From Rhizobium sp. (GTDB lineage: Bacteria > Pseudomonadota > Alphaproteobacteria > Rhizobiales > Rhizobiaceae): 64,000 bases of DNA. Made by a program: the position numbers and the translations under genes. Where the stretch lies: positions 62,001 through 126,000 of the forward strand of contig PEKW01000009.1 of NCBI GenBank assembly GCA_002796995.1, written 5' to 3'. The notes under the pieces are model-generated. The model had not been told where the DNA came from. It saw only the letters and a list, made by a program, of their open reading frames with translations, and did not search any database. Within the stretch, counting starts at the first letter, position 1. The number at the start of each line of letters is the position of its first letter. Of the stretch, positions 10,029 through 18,586 are shown in pieces.

Positions 10029-10115
10029 ATGACCGAGATTCTTCGTGACGTTGCCGCATTCGCCTCGATTTCCATGTTCGTCGCCAGCGTTTCGGTGATC
10101 ATGCTGGCGCTCTGA
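10029..10115 (+). CDS. SOS-regulated 28-residue membrane microprotein (SidA-like candidate)
   Basis: A tiny gene with the full set of expression signals: a LexA-boxed promoter about 30 bases upstream, a strong ribosome site (AAGGAGAG, about 5 bases before the ATG) and a clean stop. The product begins MTEILRD, a short charged stretch, and continues as one hydrophobic helix of about 21 residues to the C-terminus, so it should sit in the inner membrane. In Caulobacter, SidA is a 29-residue LexA-controlled membrane protein that stops cell division through the late divisome. Size, single helix and regulation match; homology is not shown. dnaE starts 130 bases downstream with no evident terminator between. 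Confidence 0.7.
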   Translation: MTEILRDVAAFASISMFVASVSVIMLAL

Positions 10116-10245
10116 TCCGCCGTCTGACCGTCTGTTTCTCCTAAAGCTGTAGAGAGTGCCCGTTCGGGGCAAACTGTTCTGGACTTCCCAACCCGCACGG
10201 CCGAAAATCACGGCTGATTCAAATGTGGTGCGAGGACTGGACTCT

Positions 10246-13200
10246 ATGGGCGATATGGCAGCAGGCGGGAGCGGTTCGGAACCGGTCGGCACGGATCCCG
10301 GTTTCGTCCATCTGCGGCTGCATTCGGCCTTCTCGCTGTTGGAAGGCGCGTTGCCGCTGAAGAAGATCCTCAGCAAGGCCGTCGCCGACAATCAGCCGGC
10401 GATCGCCATCACCGACACCAACAACCTGTTCGTCGCCCTCGAATTTTCGCAGAAGGCGATCGGCGACGGCCTGCAGCCGATCATCGGCTGCCAGCTGTCG
10501 ATCGACATGGAAGACGGCGGTGGCGAGAAGCGCAGCGGCCAGTCGTCGGTCAGTGCCTATCCGGCGATCGTTGTTCTGGCCGCCGATGCAGGCGGCTATG
10601 AACGACTGGTCGATCTGGTCAGCCGGGCCTATCTCGGCGGCGATTCCTCGCAGGCTGTGCACATCTGCCTGTCCTGGCTGGAAGAGCTGGGCACCGACGG
10701 GTTGATCGTGCTGACGGGTGCGGCCAAGGGGCCGGTCGATCTCTGCGTCAAGGAGGGCCATCGCGCCCAGGCCGAGGCACGGCTTCTCGAACTCAAGCGG
10801 CTGTTCGGCGACCGTCTCTATGTCGAGCTGCAGCGCCACGGCGAGTTCGACCGAGGCCACGAGCGCCGCATGGTGGCGCTGGCCTATGAGCACGACATCC
10901 CGCTGGTTGCCACCAACGAGGCCTTCTTTCCGTCGCGCGCCGACTACGAGGCCCATGATGCGCTGATGGCGGTCGCCCACAATGCCATCGTCTCCGACGA
11001 CAATCGTTTTCGCCTGACGCCGGATCACTATCTCAAGAGCCGGAAGGAGATGCGGGCGCTGTTTGCCGATCTGCCGGAGGCACTGGACAATACGGTCGAG
11101 ATCGCCCGGCGCTGCGCTTTCGTGCTCGACACGCGCAAGCCGATCCTGCCGCGCTTCACCGGCGGCAGCGACGATCCGGCGGAGGCCGAGCGCGCCGAGG
11201 CGCTCGAACTGCGCCGCCAGGCGGAGGAGGGGCTGGACGGACGTCTCGCGGCGCTCGGCATGGCCCCGGGCTATGTCGAGAAGGATTACCGCGAACGGCT
11301 GGAGTTTGAACTCGGCGTCATCGAGCGAATGAAGTTCCCCGGCTACTTCCTGATCGTTGCCGACTTCATCAAATGGGCCAAGCAGCACGACATTCCCGTC
11401 GGCCCCGGCCGTGGTTCGGGCGCGGGTTCGCTGGTCGCCTATGCGCTGACCATCACCGACGTCGACCCGCTGCGTTTCTCGCTGCTGTTCGAACGCTTTC
11501 TCAATCCGGAACGCGTGTCGATGCCCGACTTCGACATCGACTTCTGCCAGGACCGCCGCGAAGAGGTGATCCGCTACGTGCAGCGCAAATATGGCCGCGA
11601 GCAGGTGGCGCAGATCATCACCTTCGGTTCGCTGCAGGCTCGTGCAGCGCTGCGCGACGTCGGCCGCGTGCTGGAAATGCCCTATGGCCAGGTCGACAAG
11701 ATCTGTAAGCTCGTGCCGAACAATCCGGCCAACCCGACGCCGCTATCGAAGGCGATCGAGGAGGAGCCGAAGCTGCAGGAGGCGGCCGACGAGGAGCCGG
11801 TGGTCGCGCGTCTGCTCGACATCGCCCAGAAGATCGAGGGCCTCTACCGTCACGCCTCGACGCACGCCGCCGGTATCGTGATCGGCGACCGCCCTCTGTC
11901 GAAGCTGGTGCCGATGTACCGTGATCCGCGCTCCGACATGCCGGTCACCCAATTCAACATGAAGTGGGTCGAGCAGGCCGGCCTCGTCAAGTTCGACTTT
12001 CTCGGCCTGAAGACGCTGACCGTCCTCAAGACGGCCGTTGACTTCGTGGTGGAGCAGCGCGGCCACAAGGTCGATCTTGCCGCCATCCCGCTCGACGACA
12101 AGCTGACCTATGAAATGCTATCGCGCGGCGAGACGGTCGGTGTGTTCCAGGTGGAAAGTGCCGGCATGCGCAAGGCGCTGATCGGCATGCGGCCCGACTG
12201 CATCGAGGACATCATCGCGCTGGTGGCGCTCTATCGCCCGGGCCCGATGGAGAACATCCCGGTCTACAATGCCCGCAAGCATGGCGAGGAGGAGATCGCC
12301 TCCATCCACCCGCAGATCGACTACCTGCTGAAGGAAACCCAGGGGGTAATCGTCTACCAGGAACAGGTCATGCAGATCGCCCAGGTGCTGTCGGGCTATT
12401 CGCTCGGCGAAGCCGACCTTCTGCGCCGCGCCATGGGTAAGAAGATCAAGGCGGAGATGGACCAGCAGAGCGCCCGCTTCGTCGACGGCGCGATGAAGAA
12501 CGGCGTGTCCAAGCCCCAGGCGGAGAACATCTTCGAACTGCTCGCCAAGTTCGCCAACTACGGCTTCAACAAGTCGCACGCCGCGGCCTACGCCATCGTC
12601 TCCTACCAGACCGCCTATATGAAGGCGCATTATCCGACCGAATTCCTTGCCGCGTCGATGACGCTCGACATGGCGAACACGGAGAAGCTCAACGATTTCC
12701 GTCAGGATGCCGGCCGCCTCGGCATCGAGATCGTGCCGCCTTCGGTGCAGACCTCGTTCCGCCATTTCCAGACCGGCTCGAACCGCATCTATTATGCGCT
12801 CGCCGCACTCAAGGGCGTCGGCGATTCCGCCGTCCAGCACATCGTCGAGGTGAGGGGCGACAAGCCCTTTGCCAATATCGAGGATTTCTGCCTGCGCATC
12901 GACCCCAAGCAGGTGAACCGCCGGGTCTTCGAGAGCCTGATCTGCGCCGGCGCCTTCGATTGTTTCGGCCATGACCGCGCCGAGCTCGTGGGCGGCCTCG
13001 ACCGCATTCTGGGCTACGCCCAGCGCGCCCAGGAAAATGCGGTGAGCGGCCAGTCGGACATGTTCGGTTCCGGGGGCGCGACCGGACCGGAGCGCATCTC
13101 ATTCCCCGGTTATACCGCCTGGCTGCCGTCCGAAAAGCTGATGCGTGAATTCCAGGTGCTCGGCTTCTATCTCACCGCCCATCCGCTCGATTCCTATCGC

Positions 13201-13746
13201 TCGCTGCTCGACAAGATGCGGGTACAGAGTTTTGCCGATTTCTCCCAGTCGGTTCGCCAGGGTGCGACGGCGGGGCGGCTCGCCGGCACGGTGATCGCGC
13301 GCCAGGAGCGCAAGACGCGCACCGGCAACAAGATGGGCATCGTCACCTTCTCCGACGCATCGGGCCAGTATGAGGCCGTGCTGTTTTCCGAAGGGCTGAA
13401 CCAGTATCGGGATCTGCTCGAACCCGGCAAGTCGCTGGTCATCACGGTGGCCGCCGAAGAGCGGCCCGAAGGCATCGGTCTGAGGATCCAGACGGCCCAG
13501 TCGCTGGAGGAGAAGTCGGTGCAGATGCAGAAGGCGCTACGCGTCTATGTCCGCGATTCCGGCCCGTTGAAGGCGGTCGCCGCCCATCTCAACACGCGCG
13601 GCGATGCGCTGGTCTCCTTCATCGTCATCAAGGACGACGGCCAGCGCGAGATCGAGGTCGAACTCACCGACAAGTTCCGCATCTCGCCCGAGATCGCCGC
13701 GGCGCTGCGTACGGCGCCGGGCGTCGTCGATGTCGAACTGGTCTGA
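10246..13746 (+). CDS. dnaE: DNA polymerase III subunit alpha
   Basis: Replicative polymerase catalytic subunit, 1166 residues, the usual DnaE1 length. Domains in order: PHP domain from residue about 20 (HLRLHSAFSLLEGA), palm with catalytic aspartates (PDFDIDF near residue 425) and GRGSGAGSLVAYAL just before, then fingers, a helix-hairpin-helix region, and a C-terminal OB domain (GTVIARQERKTRTGNKMG). I chose the ATG at 10246 because AGGA lies 9 bases upstream; the open frame upstream to 10156 has no better start. The SOS promoter upstream of the 28-residue gene could read through into dnaE. It is not the error-prone DnaE2, which lacks this neighbourhood. Confidence 0.95.
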   Translation: MGDMAAGGSGSEPVGTDPGFVHLRLHSAFSLLEGALPLKKILSKAVADNQPAIAITDTNNLFVALEFSQKAIGDGLQPIIGCQLSIDMEDGGGEKRSGQSSVSAYPAIVVLAADAGGYERLVDLVSRAYLGGDSSQAVHICLSWLEELGTDGLIVLTGAAKGPVDLCVKEGHRAQAEARLLELKRLFGDRLYVELQRHGEFDRGHERRMVALAYEHDIPLVATNEAFFPSRADYEAHDALMAVAHNAIVSDDNRFRLTPDHYLKSRKEMRALFADLPEALDNTVEIARRCAFVLDTRKPILPRFTGGSDDPAEAERAEALELRRQAEEGLDGRLAALGMAPGYVEKDYRERLEFELGVIERMKFPGYFLIVADFIKWAKQHDIPVGPGRGSGAGSLVAYALTITDVDPLRFSLLFERFLNPERVSMPDFDIDFCQDRREEVIRYVQRKYGREQVAQIITFGSLQARAALRDVGRVLEMPYGQVDKICKLVPNNPANPTPLSKAIEEEPKLQEAADEEPVVARLLDIAQKIEGLYRHASTHAAGIVIGDRPLSKLVPMYRDPRSDMPVTQFNMKWVEQAGLVKFDFLGLKTLTVLKTAVDFVVEQRGHKVDLAAIPLDDKLTYEMLSRGETVGVFQVESAGMRKALIGMRPDCIEDIIALVALYRPGPMENIPVYNARKHGEEEIASIHPQIDYLLKETQGVIVYQEQVMQIAQVLSGYSLGEADLLRRAMGKKIKAEMDQQSARFVDGAMKNGVSKPQAENIFELLAKFANYGFNKSHAAAYAIVSYQTAYMKAHYPTEFLAASMTLDMANTEKLNDFRQDAGRLGIEIVPPSVQTSFRHFQTGSNRIYYALAALKGVGDSAVQHIVEVRGDKPFANIEDFCLRIDPKQVNRRVFESLICAGAFDCFGHDRAELVGGLDRILGYAQRAQENAVSGQSDMFGSGGATGPERISFPGYTAWLPSEKLMREFQVLGFYLTAHPLDSYRSLLDKMRVQSFADFSQSVRQGATAGRLAGTVIARQERKTRTGNKMGIVTFSDASGQYEAVLFSEGLNQYRDLLEPGKSLVITVAAEERPEGIGLRIQTAQSLEEKSVQMQKALRVYVRDSGPLKAVAAHLNTRGDALVSFIVIKDDGQREIEVELTDKFRISPEIAAALRTAPGVVDVELV

Positions 13747-13760
13747 GCCCGAGGCCCTGA

Positions 13761-15008
13761 TCAGGCCTTCGGTGCGCGGTGGGTGATGGTGATGAAGTCG
13801 GTGCCGGCGCCGGTTTCCGGACCAAGCCCGGTATCCGAAATGGTCAGCGACGTGCCTTCGCTCATCAGCGTTTCGATCCTGTGGCGGATATGGGCGGGAA
13901 TGGTGATCCGGTCCAGTGCGGCTGCGGCGTTGTAGACGCTTGTATCGTCCGCCGGCGTCGTGATGCCGAGCCGCTTGGTGGTGGCGTTCGACAGATGGTT
14001 TTCCAGCGTCACCGCGCGCCACTTGGCCTTGCTGCCATAGCGATCCACGTCGACCGCCTCGATGAAATGTGTGCCGAGCGCGATCTGCGGATTGGCGATG
14101 GTCACCGGCGCTTCGAACAGAGGCGTGAACTTCTGGCGCACCATGATCTGGCCGAGCGGCGGCTCGCCCTTGCCGGCGCTCTTGAACAGCTCGCCGAGGA
14201 ATTCGGCGGTGAACAGCTCGCCCTTGGTGTCGAGGCCCTTCCAGCGCTTGAAGCCGTTGACGGCGGAGACTGTCGCCTTGCCGACATGGCCGTCCGGAAT
14301 GCCGGCATCGAAGCCGAGTTCGCCGAGCAGTGTCTGCGCGTCGATCAGCATTTCGCGCTGGCCGCGCCGGGTGATGAGGATGCGAAGCGGCGGTTCTTCC
14401 TCGAGCACGACCTTTGCCTCGGCGCCGGCCTTCGGCAGCACGTCGGCCATCGCCACTTCGACGGATTTCAGCGATGCGTCGAGCGTGCTGGGGCGCAGTT
14501 CCGCGTCGGAGAGCAGCTGGCCCGCCTCGACCGGAACGCGCGGGGTGAAGAGGTTGGCATGCTCCAGCCAGACCGGGGCGACCGGCTGGTCGGTGATGAT
14601 CACATGGGCGCCGCGCTCCGTCATGGAGAAGAGCTGCTTGGCAAAGGCCCGCGGCAGGCGCACGCAACCATGCGACGCCGGATAGTTCGGCACGCTGTTG
14701 GATTCATGCAGCGCCACGCCCGACCAGGTGATGCGCTGCATCCACGGCATCGGCGCGTTCGAATAGAGGTTGGACTCGTGGTATTTGCGCTTTTCCAGGA
14801 TCGAGAAGACGCCGGACGGGGTGGTGTGGCCGGCCTTGCCGGTGGAAACCTTCGACGTGGCGATGACCTGGTCGCCGTCATAGACGGTCAGGGTCTGCTC
14901 CGCCTTCGAGACGAAAATCTGAAGCACTGCGCCATTGCCGGCCAGGGCCGGCGCGGCGAAAACGGTCGCGGACAGAAGGCCGAGCGAAGCAGCCAGCGAC
15001 TTGAACAT
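13761..15008 (-). CDS. L,D-transpeptidase (YkuD family) with peptidoglycan-binding-like domain
   Basis: Periplasmic enzyme that makes 3-3 peptidoglycan cross-links or attaches proteins to the wall. It has 415 residues. A signal peptide runs to about residue 23 (LLSATVFAAPALA). The YkuD domain (about 25-150) holds the catalytic motif HESNSVPNYPASHGCVRLP, with Cys as nucleophile. A PG_binding_1-like stretch follows around residues 205-260 (LLGELGFDAGIPDGHVG), then a C-terminal domain ending in an SDTGLGPETGAGTDF segment, possibly a second wall-binding module. The ATG at 15008 gives a proper signal peptide; a seven-residue longer frame does not. It converges on dnaE with 14 bases between the stops. 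Confidence 0.9.
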   Translation of the reverse strand: MFKSLAASLGLLSATVFAAPALAGNGAVLQIFVSKAEQTLTVYDGDQVIATSKVSTGKAGHTTPSGVFSILEKRKYHESNLYSNAPMPWMQRITWSGVALHESNSVPNYPASHGCVRLPRAFAKQLFSMTERGAHVIITDQPVAPVWLEHANLFTPRVPVEAGQLLSDAELRPSTLDASLKSVEVAMADVLPKAGAEAKVVLEEEPPLRILITRRGQREMLIDAQTLLGELGFDAGIPDGHVGKATVSAVNGFKRWKGLDTKGELFTAEFLGELFKSAGKGEPPLGQIMVRQKFTPLFEAPVTIANPQIALGTHFIEAVDVDRYGSKAKWRAVTLENHLSNATTKRLGITTPADDTSVYNAAAALDRITIPAHIRHRIETLMSEGTSLTISDTGLGPETGAGTDFITITHRAPKA

Positions 15009-15179
15009 GATACAGGATCCCCTACGCAATACGGATTGCGGCAGATTATAATGGGAAGCTTAAGGAAAGTTTGAAGAAAATTCGACGTTCACGAACTCGT
15101 GTAGAGGCACAAAGACTTGTGGACGGTGTCGGATATTCACCTTGTATTAAACAAAGTCGGCTCGCCTAAGTAAAGGTCG

Positions 15180-16475
15180 TCAGCCGCGTGTATTTTCCTT
15201 GCCCGGGAACGTATAACCGGTCTGCACACTTGCCTTTCCGAACTTTTCCCTGAGTTTGTCCATGGCCATCTCGGCCGCCGCCCGGCGCTGCGCCTGTTCG
15301 TCGACCAGATCCGGCGGATCGGCCAGCGACTCGTCCTGCAGGTCGCTGACGCCGATGCCGATCAGGCGGAAACGCGTACCGTCCGCTTCCTTTTCCAGGA
15401 GGGTGAGCCCGGTGCGGAAGATCCGATCGGCGAGCTGCGTCGGGTCGTCGAGCCTGCGGTTGCGGGTCCTCAGCTTGAAGTCCGCCGTCTTCAGTTTCAG
15501 CGCCACGGTCTGGCCGGCAATGCCGCTTTTCTTCAGCCGCCAGGCGACCTTTTCGGACAGCGCCCGCAGATGCGTCACCAGTTCCTCATAGTGCCAGATG
15601 TCATCGAAGAAGGTCGTCTCGGCAGACACGCTCTTGGCCGCGTCGTTGAGGTGCACGTCGCGGTCGTCGATACCGCGCGACAGGCGGAACAGACGCTGCC
15701 CCATCGTGCCGTAGCGGCGCATCAGGTCGCCTTCCTCCATCGTCTGCAATTGTCCGACCGTGCGGATGCCGTCGCGCTCCAGCGTCGCGGCAAAGGCCTT
15801 GCCGACGCCCCAGATGGTGGTGACGGGCCGGGGGGCGAGAAAGGCCAGCGCCTCGGCCTCGCCGATTACCGAAAAGCCGCGCGGCTTCTGCAGGTCGGAG
15901 GCCACCTTGGCGAGGAACTTGCAGTAGGAGAGCCCGACGGAAACGGTGATGCCGATCTCCGTCTCGACGCGCCGGGCAAAGCGCGCCAACACCCGCGCCG
16001 GCGGATCGTGGTGCAGCCTCTCGGTGCCCTTCAGTTCGAGAAAGGCCTCGTCGATCGACAGCGGCTGCACGAGCGGCGTGAGCTCCTCCATCATCGCGCG
16101 CACCTGCCGCCCGACCCGGACATATTTCTCCATGTCCGGCTTGATCACCACGGCCTGAGGACAGGCCTCCAGCGCCTTGAACATCGGCATGGCCGAGCGC
16201 ACGCCGTGGATGCGGGCGATGTAGCAGGCGGTCGAGACGACGCCGCGCTTGCCCCCGCCGATGATCACCGGCTTGTCGATGAGATCGGGATTGTCGCGCT
16301 TTTCCACCGAGGCATAGAAGGCGTCGCAGTCGATATGCGCGAGCGTCAGCCTGTGGAGCTCCGGATGATAGACGAGTCGAGGGCTGCCGCAGGCCCGACA
16401 GCGCGACTTTCCCTCCGGCTGCCCGGCCAGGCAGTCGCGACAGAAGCCGGGAGATGGGGGCGGTTCATCGGTCAT
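15180..16475 (-). CDS. dinB: DNA polymerase IV with an N-terminal zinc-ribbon-like extension
   Basis: Y-family translesion polymerase, 431 residues. Catalytic motifs: [12 protein letters not shown] near residue 45 and SIDEAFLEL near 145, then thumb and little-finger domains. Ahead of the palm is a roughly 40-residue extension with CxxC-N10-CxxC (Cys 12, 15, 26, 29), a likely zinc ribbon absent from E. coli DinB. The ATG at 16475 was chosen; a TTG at 16487 lies inside the LexA box and would add four residues. A LexA box 6 bases before the ATG and a promoter further upstream indicate SOS induction, as expected for dinB. Confidence 0.93.
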   Translation of the reverse strand: MTDEPPPSPGFCRDCLAGQPEGKSRCRACGSPRLVYHPELHRLTLAHIDCDAFYASVEKRDNPDLIDKPVIIGGGKRGVVSTACYIARIHGVRSAMPMFKALEACPQAVVIKPDMEKYVRVGRQVRAMMEELTPLVQPLSIDEAFLELKGTERLHHDPPARVLARFARRVETEIGITVSVGLSYCKFLAKVASDLQKPRGFSVIGEAEALAFLAPRPVTTIWGVGKAFAATLERDGIRTVGQLQTMEEGDLMRRYGTMGQRLFRLSRGIDDRDVHLNDAAKSVSAETTFFDDIWHYEELVTHLRALSEKVAWRLKKSGIAGQTVALKLKTADFKLRTRNRRLDDPTQLADRIFRTGLTLLEKEADGTRFRLIGIGVSDLQDESLADPPDLVDEQAQRRAAAEMAMDKLREKFGKASVQTGYTFPGKENTRG

Positions 16476-16481
16476 CGATCG

Positions 16482-16532
16482 GAACAAAGGTTGAACATCG
16501 GCAGATTAGGCGCTAGCGTGATCGCACTCAAG
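16482..16532 (-). promoter_or_regulatory. SOS promoter of dinB with LexA box
   Basis: Reading on the minus strand: -35 CTTGAG (16532-16527), 17 bases, -10 CTAATC (16509-16504), then a perfect LexA box GTTC-N7-GTTC (16496-16482) that ends 6 bases before the dinB ATG. The operator therefore lies at or just downstream of the transcription start. The -35 overlaps the ribosome site of the divergent GNAT gene. Confidence 0.8.
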
Positions 16533-16544
16533 AGGCAAGATTCG

Positions 16545-17132
16545 ATGAATGAGGCCGTGTTCACAACAAAGCCTTTGACTGCTGACCTCTGGCCCGATTT
16601 CGAGACGGTGGTGGGGCCGCAGGGCGCCTGTTATGGCTGCTGGTGCACTTATTTTCGCCTTGCGCCGGCGCAGCGCAAGCTGCTCGGTGGTGCCGAAAAG
16701 AAGCAGTACATGCGGGCGCGCGTGCTGTCCGGGCCGCCGCCGGGCCTGATCGGCTATCGCGACGGCCAACCGGTCGGCTGGGTGCAGGTGGGGCCGCGCA
16801 GCGATGTGCCCAACTGGAACTCGCCGCGCACCGTGTCCCGCCCGGTGGACGAGGCCGATGCCGCCGATCCGGGCGTCTGGGCAATCAGCTGCTTTTTCGT
16901 CGTCTCGTCCGGTCGTGGTGTCGGCCTCAGCCATCTCTTGCTGGCCGCAGCCGTCGACTTTGCCAGACAAAACGGAGCAAGCCGCGTGGAGGCCTGTCCG
17001 ATCGATCGCACCAAACAGTCGAAATCCGTCGGTCTCTATGTCGGGCCGACGCGGATTTTTCGCGCTGCCGGTTTTGAGGAAGTGGCCTTGCGCAAGGAGG
17101 GCAGGCCGCTGTTGCGGCTGGCGTTCTTATGA
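16545..17132 (+). CDS. GNAT-family N-acetyltransferase with a Cys-rich N-terminus
   Basis: A 195-residue acetyltransferase-like protein. An N-terminal CYGCWCTYFR motif (about residue 30) precedes the GNAT core; proteins with this Cys/Trp cluster form a distinct group of GNATs of unknown substrate. The acetyl-CoA site is in the segment ISCFFVVSSGRGVGLSHLLL (about residues 120-139), and a C-terminal strand FRAAGFEEVALR is typical. AGAGG lies before the ATG at 16545, which is 69 bases from the divergent dinB start. A frame open far upstream runs antisense to dinB and is not coding. The substrate cannot be told. Confidence 0.85.
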   Translation: MNEAVFTTKPLTADLWPDFETVVGPQGACYGCWCTYFRLAPAQRKLLGGAEKKQYMRARVLSGPPPGLIGYRDGQPVGWVQVGPRSDVPNWNSPRTVSRPVDEADAADPGVWAISCFFVVSSGRGVGLSHLLLAAAVDFARQNGASRVEACPIDRTKQSKSVGLYVGPTRIFRAAGFEEVALRKEGRPLLRLAFL

Positions 17133-17774
17133 GGTCCGGCTGGTGCTGCAATGCCGGCGGATGTGCTGCGTTGCCTCGGGCCAGTCTGCAACGCGCAGGA
17201 CAGGCGGCAAGGCCGGCGGCGCATGCCGATGGATCTCGGAGACCGGGATCATGTGCAAGAGCAGGCAATCGGTGACATGGGTTCCAACCGAAACCAGATT
17301 GTGCGCCATGTCGTCGATGAAGGCGACCGGCAGCGGGCGCCCGCCATGCAGGGTTTCGACAACAGGCCCCTTGGGCTGTTGGGTCGCCACCAGCGGCTGG
17401 CTGAGGCCGATCGAGTCGAGCAGGCGCCGGCGTCGGTCGGCAAAGCGCGGCGGCATGGCGGTCAGGAACACGATGTCGGCATCACGGGCGATGGCCTCGA
17501 TCGCCGCTGCCGTCGTGGGAAATGGCGTCTGCCAAGTCTCCTGGGCGTCGAAGAAGGCGTCGATAAGATCGCTGGCCTCCCGATCGGGCAGGGCGGTCTC
17601 CGTCGCTTGGGACACGATATTGCCATGCAGCCGGAACGAGCGGGGAACCAACCTGTGACCGAGACTGTCGAGATAGGATTGAAAGGGGACGATGAACTGC
17701 AGCACGACGTCGTCGACATCGCAGACGACGAGCGGCCGATCGGTCAACCGGACGGCGTCCAGCCCCTCAGGCAT
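17127..17774 (-). CDS. HAD-superfamily hydrolase-like protein
   Basis: A 215-residue protein with haloacid dehalogenase motifs: motif I VVCDVDDVV near residue 18 (nucleophile and general acid Asp), motif II FLTAMP near residue 103, a basic region where motif III is expected, and motif IV AFIDDMAHN near residue 150. A helical cap lies between motifs I and II. Such enzymes are usually phosphatases; the substrate is unknown. The ATG directly abuts the stop of the DUF3572 gene upstream, so the two are translated from one messenger. Its 3' end overlaps the convergent GNAT gene by 6 bases. Confidence 0.8.
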   Translation of the reverse strand: MPEGLDAVRLTDRPLVVCDVDDVVLQFIVPFQSYLDSLGHRLVPRSFRLHGNIVSQATETALPDREASDLIDAFFDAQETWQTPFPTTAAAIEAIARDADIVFLTAMPPRFADRRRRLLDSIGLSQPLVATQQPKGPVVETLHGGRPLPVAFIDDMAHNLVSVGTHVTDCLLLHMIPVSEIHRHAPPALPPVLRVADWPEATQHIRRHCSTSRTS

Positions 17775-18068
17775 TCAGAAGTCTCCCGAATCGAGGGTGG
17801 GGCCGTTGTAGTGCTGCGAGGCGCTGACGACGGCCTCCGGCTTGGTGTCGGTCGCAGCGCAAAAGGCCATGAGCGTCGGTTCGTGCGCCATGAGGAAATC
17901 GAGCATGCCGGCCATGAAGGCGGGGTCGCGAATCGACTGGCGCAACTGGTCGGGCTGGGTGCCGGAGAGGGCCAGAAAACGGCCGAGCATGTCTGGTTCG
18001 CCGGCAAGCCAGCCGAGAACAGCAATGGCGGTTTCCTCGGCGCTCAAGGGTATGCTGCTGTTCTTCAT
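17775..18068 (-). CDS. DUF3572 family protein
   Basis: A 97-residue protein of the DUF3572 family, confined mainly to alphaproteobacteria, with no known function. It is soluble-looking and helical, with motifs ETAIAVLGWLA near residue 12, FLALSG near 31 and FMAGMLDFLMAHE near 50. It is transcribed away from divK, with 133 bases between, and its stop abuts the start of the HAD-like gene. In rhizobia a DUF3572 gene commonly sits divergent to divK-pleD, which supports the call. Confidence 0.85.
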   Translation of the reverse strand: MKNSSIPLSAEETAIAVLGWLAGEPDMLGRFLALSGTQPDQLRQSIRDPAFMAGMLDFLMAHEPTLMAFCAATDTKPEAVVSASQHYNGPTLDSGDF

Positions 18069-18201
18069 GGGCCTTTCCGCATTTCTCGTTACAGTTACCT
18101 ATTTCTCAACCAAATGACCTTAGCATGACATCGCACCAGAAGTGCAAACTGCCGCACCGCAGTGTTCTGTGGACGCAAGGCGGGATCAAGGGACGGGATT
18201 A

Positions 18202-18573
18202 ATGCCGAAGAAGGTAATGATTGTCGAAGACAATGAGCTGAACATGAAGCTCTTCCGCGATCTTATCGAAGCTTCCGGCTATGAGACGATCCAGACTCGC
18301 AATGGCATGGAAGCGCTCGATCTGGCGCGCAAATACCGTCCGGACCTGATCCTGATGGATATCCAGCTGCCGGAAGTCTCCGGCCTCGACGTGACGCGCT
18401 GGCTCAAGGAAGACCCCGAGCTCCATGTGATCCCGGTGATCGCCGTCACCGCCTTCGCCATGAAGGGCGACGAGGAGCGTATCCGCCAGGGCGGTTGCGA
18501 AGCCTATGTCTCCAAGCCGATTTCCGTGCCGAAGTTCATCGAGACGATCAAGACCTATCTGGGCGACGCGTGA
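18202..18573 (+). CDS. divK: Cell-cycle response regulator DivK
   Basis: Single-domain receiver protein, 123 residues, that controls the PleC/DivJ kinases and, through DivL-CckA, the master regulator CtrA. Receiver landmarks: acidic pair ED at 9-10, phospho-acceptor Asp53 in [10 protein letters not shown], Thr in AVTAFA near 82, and Lys in YVSKPI near 105. There is no output domain, as in DivK. I chose the ATG at 18202 ([11 protein letters not shown]); a longer frame to 18142 has no ribosome site. pleD follows 13 bases downstream, a conserved pair in alphaproteobacteria. Confidence 0.95.
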   Translation: MPKKVMIVEDNELNMKLFRDLIEASGYETIQTRNGMEALDLARKYRPDLILMDIQLPEVSGLDVTRWLKEDPELHVIPVIAVTAFAMKGDEERIRQGGCEAYVSKPISVPKFIETIKTYLGDA

Positions 18574-18586
18574 GGGAACGGGGCCG

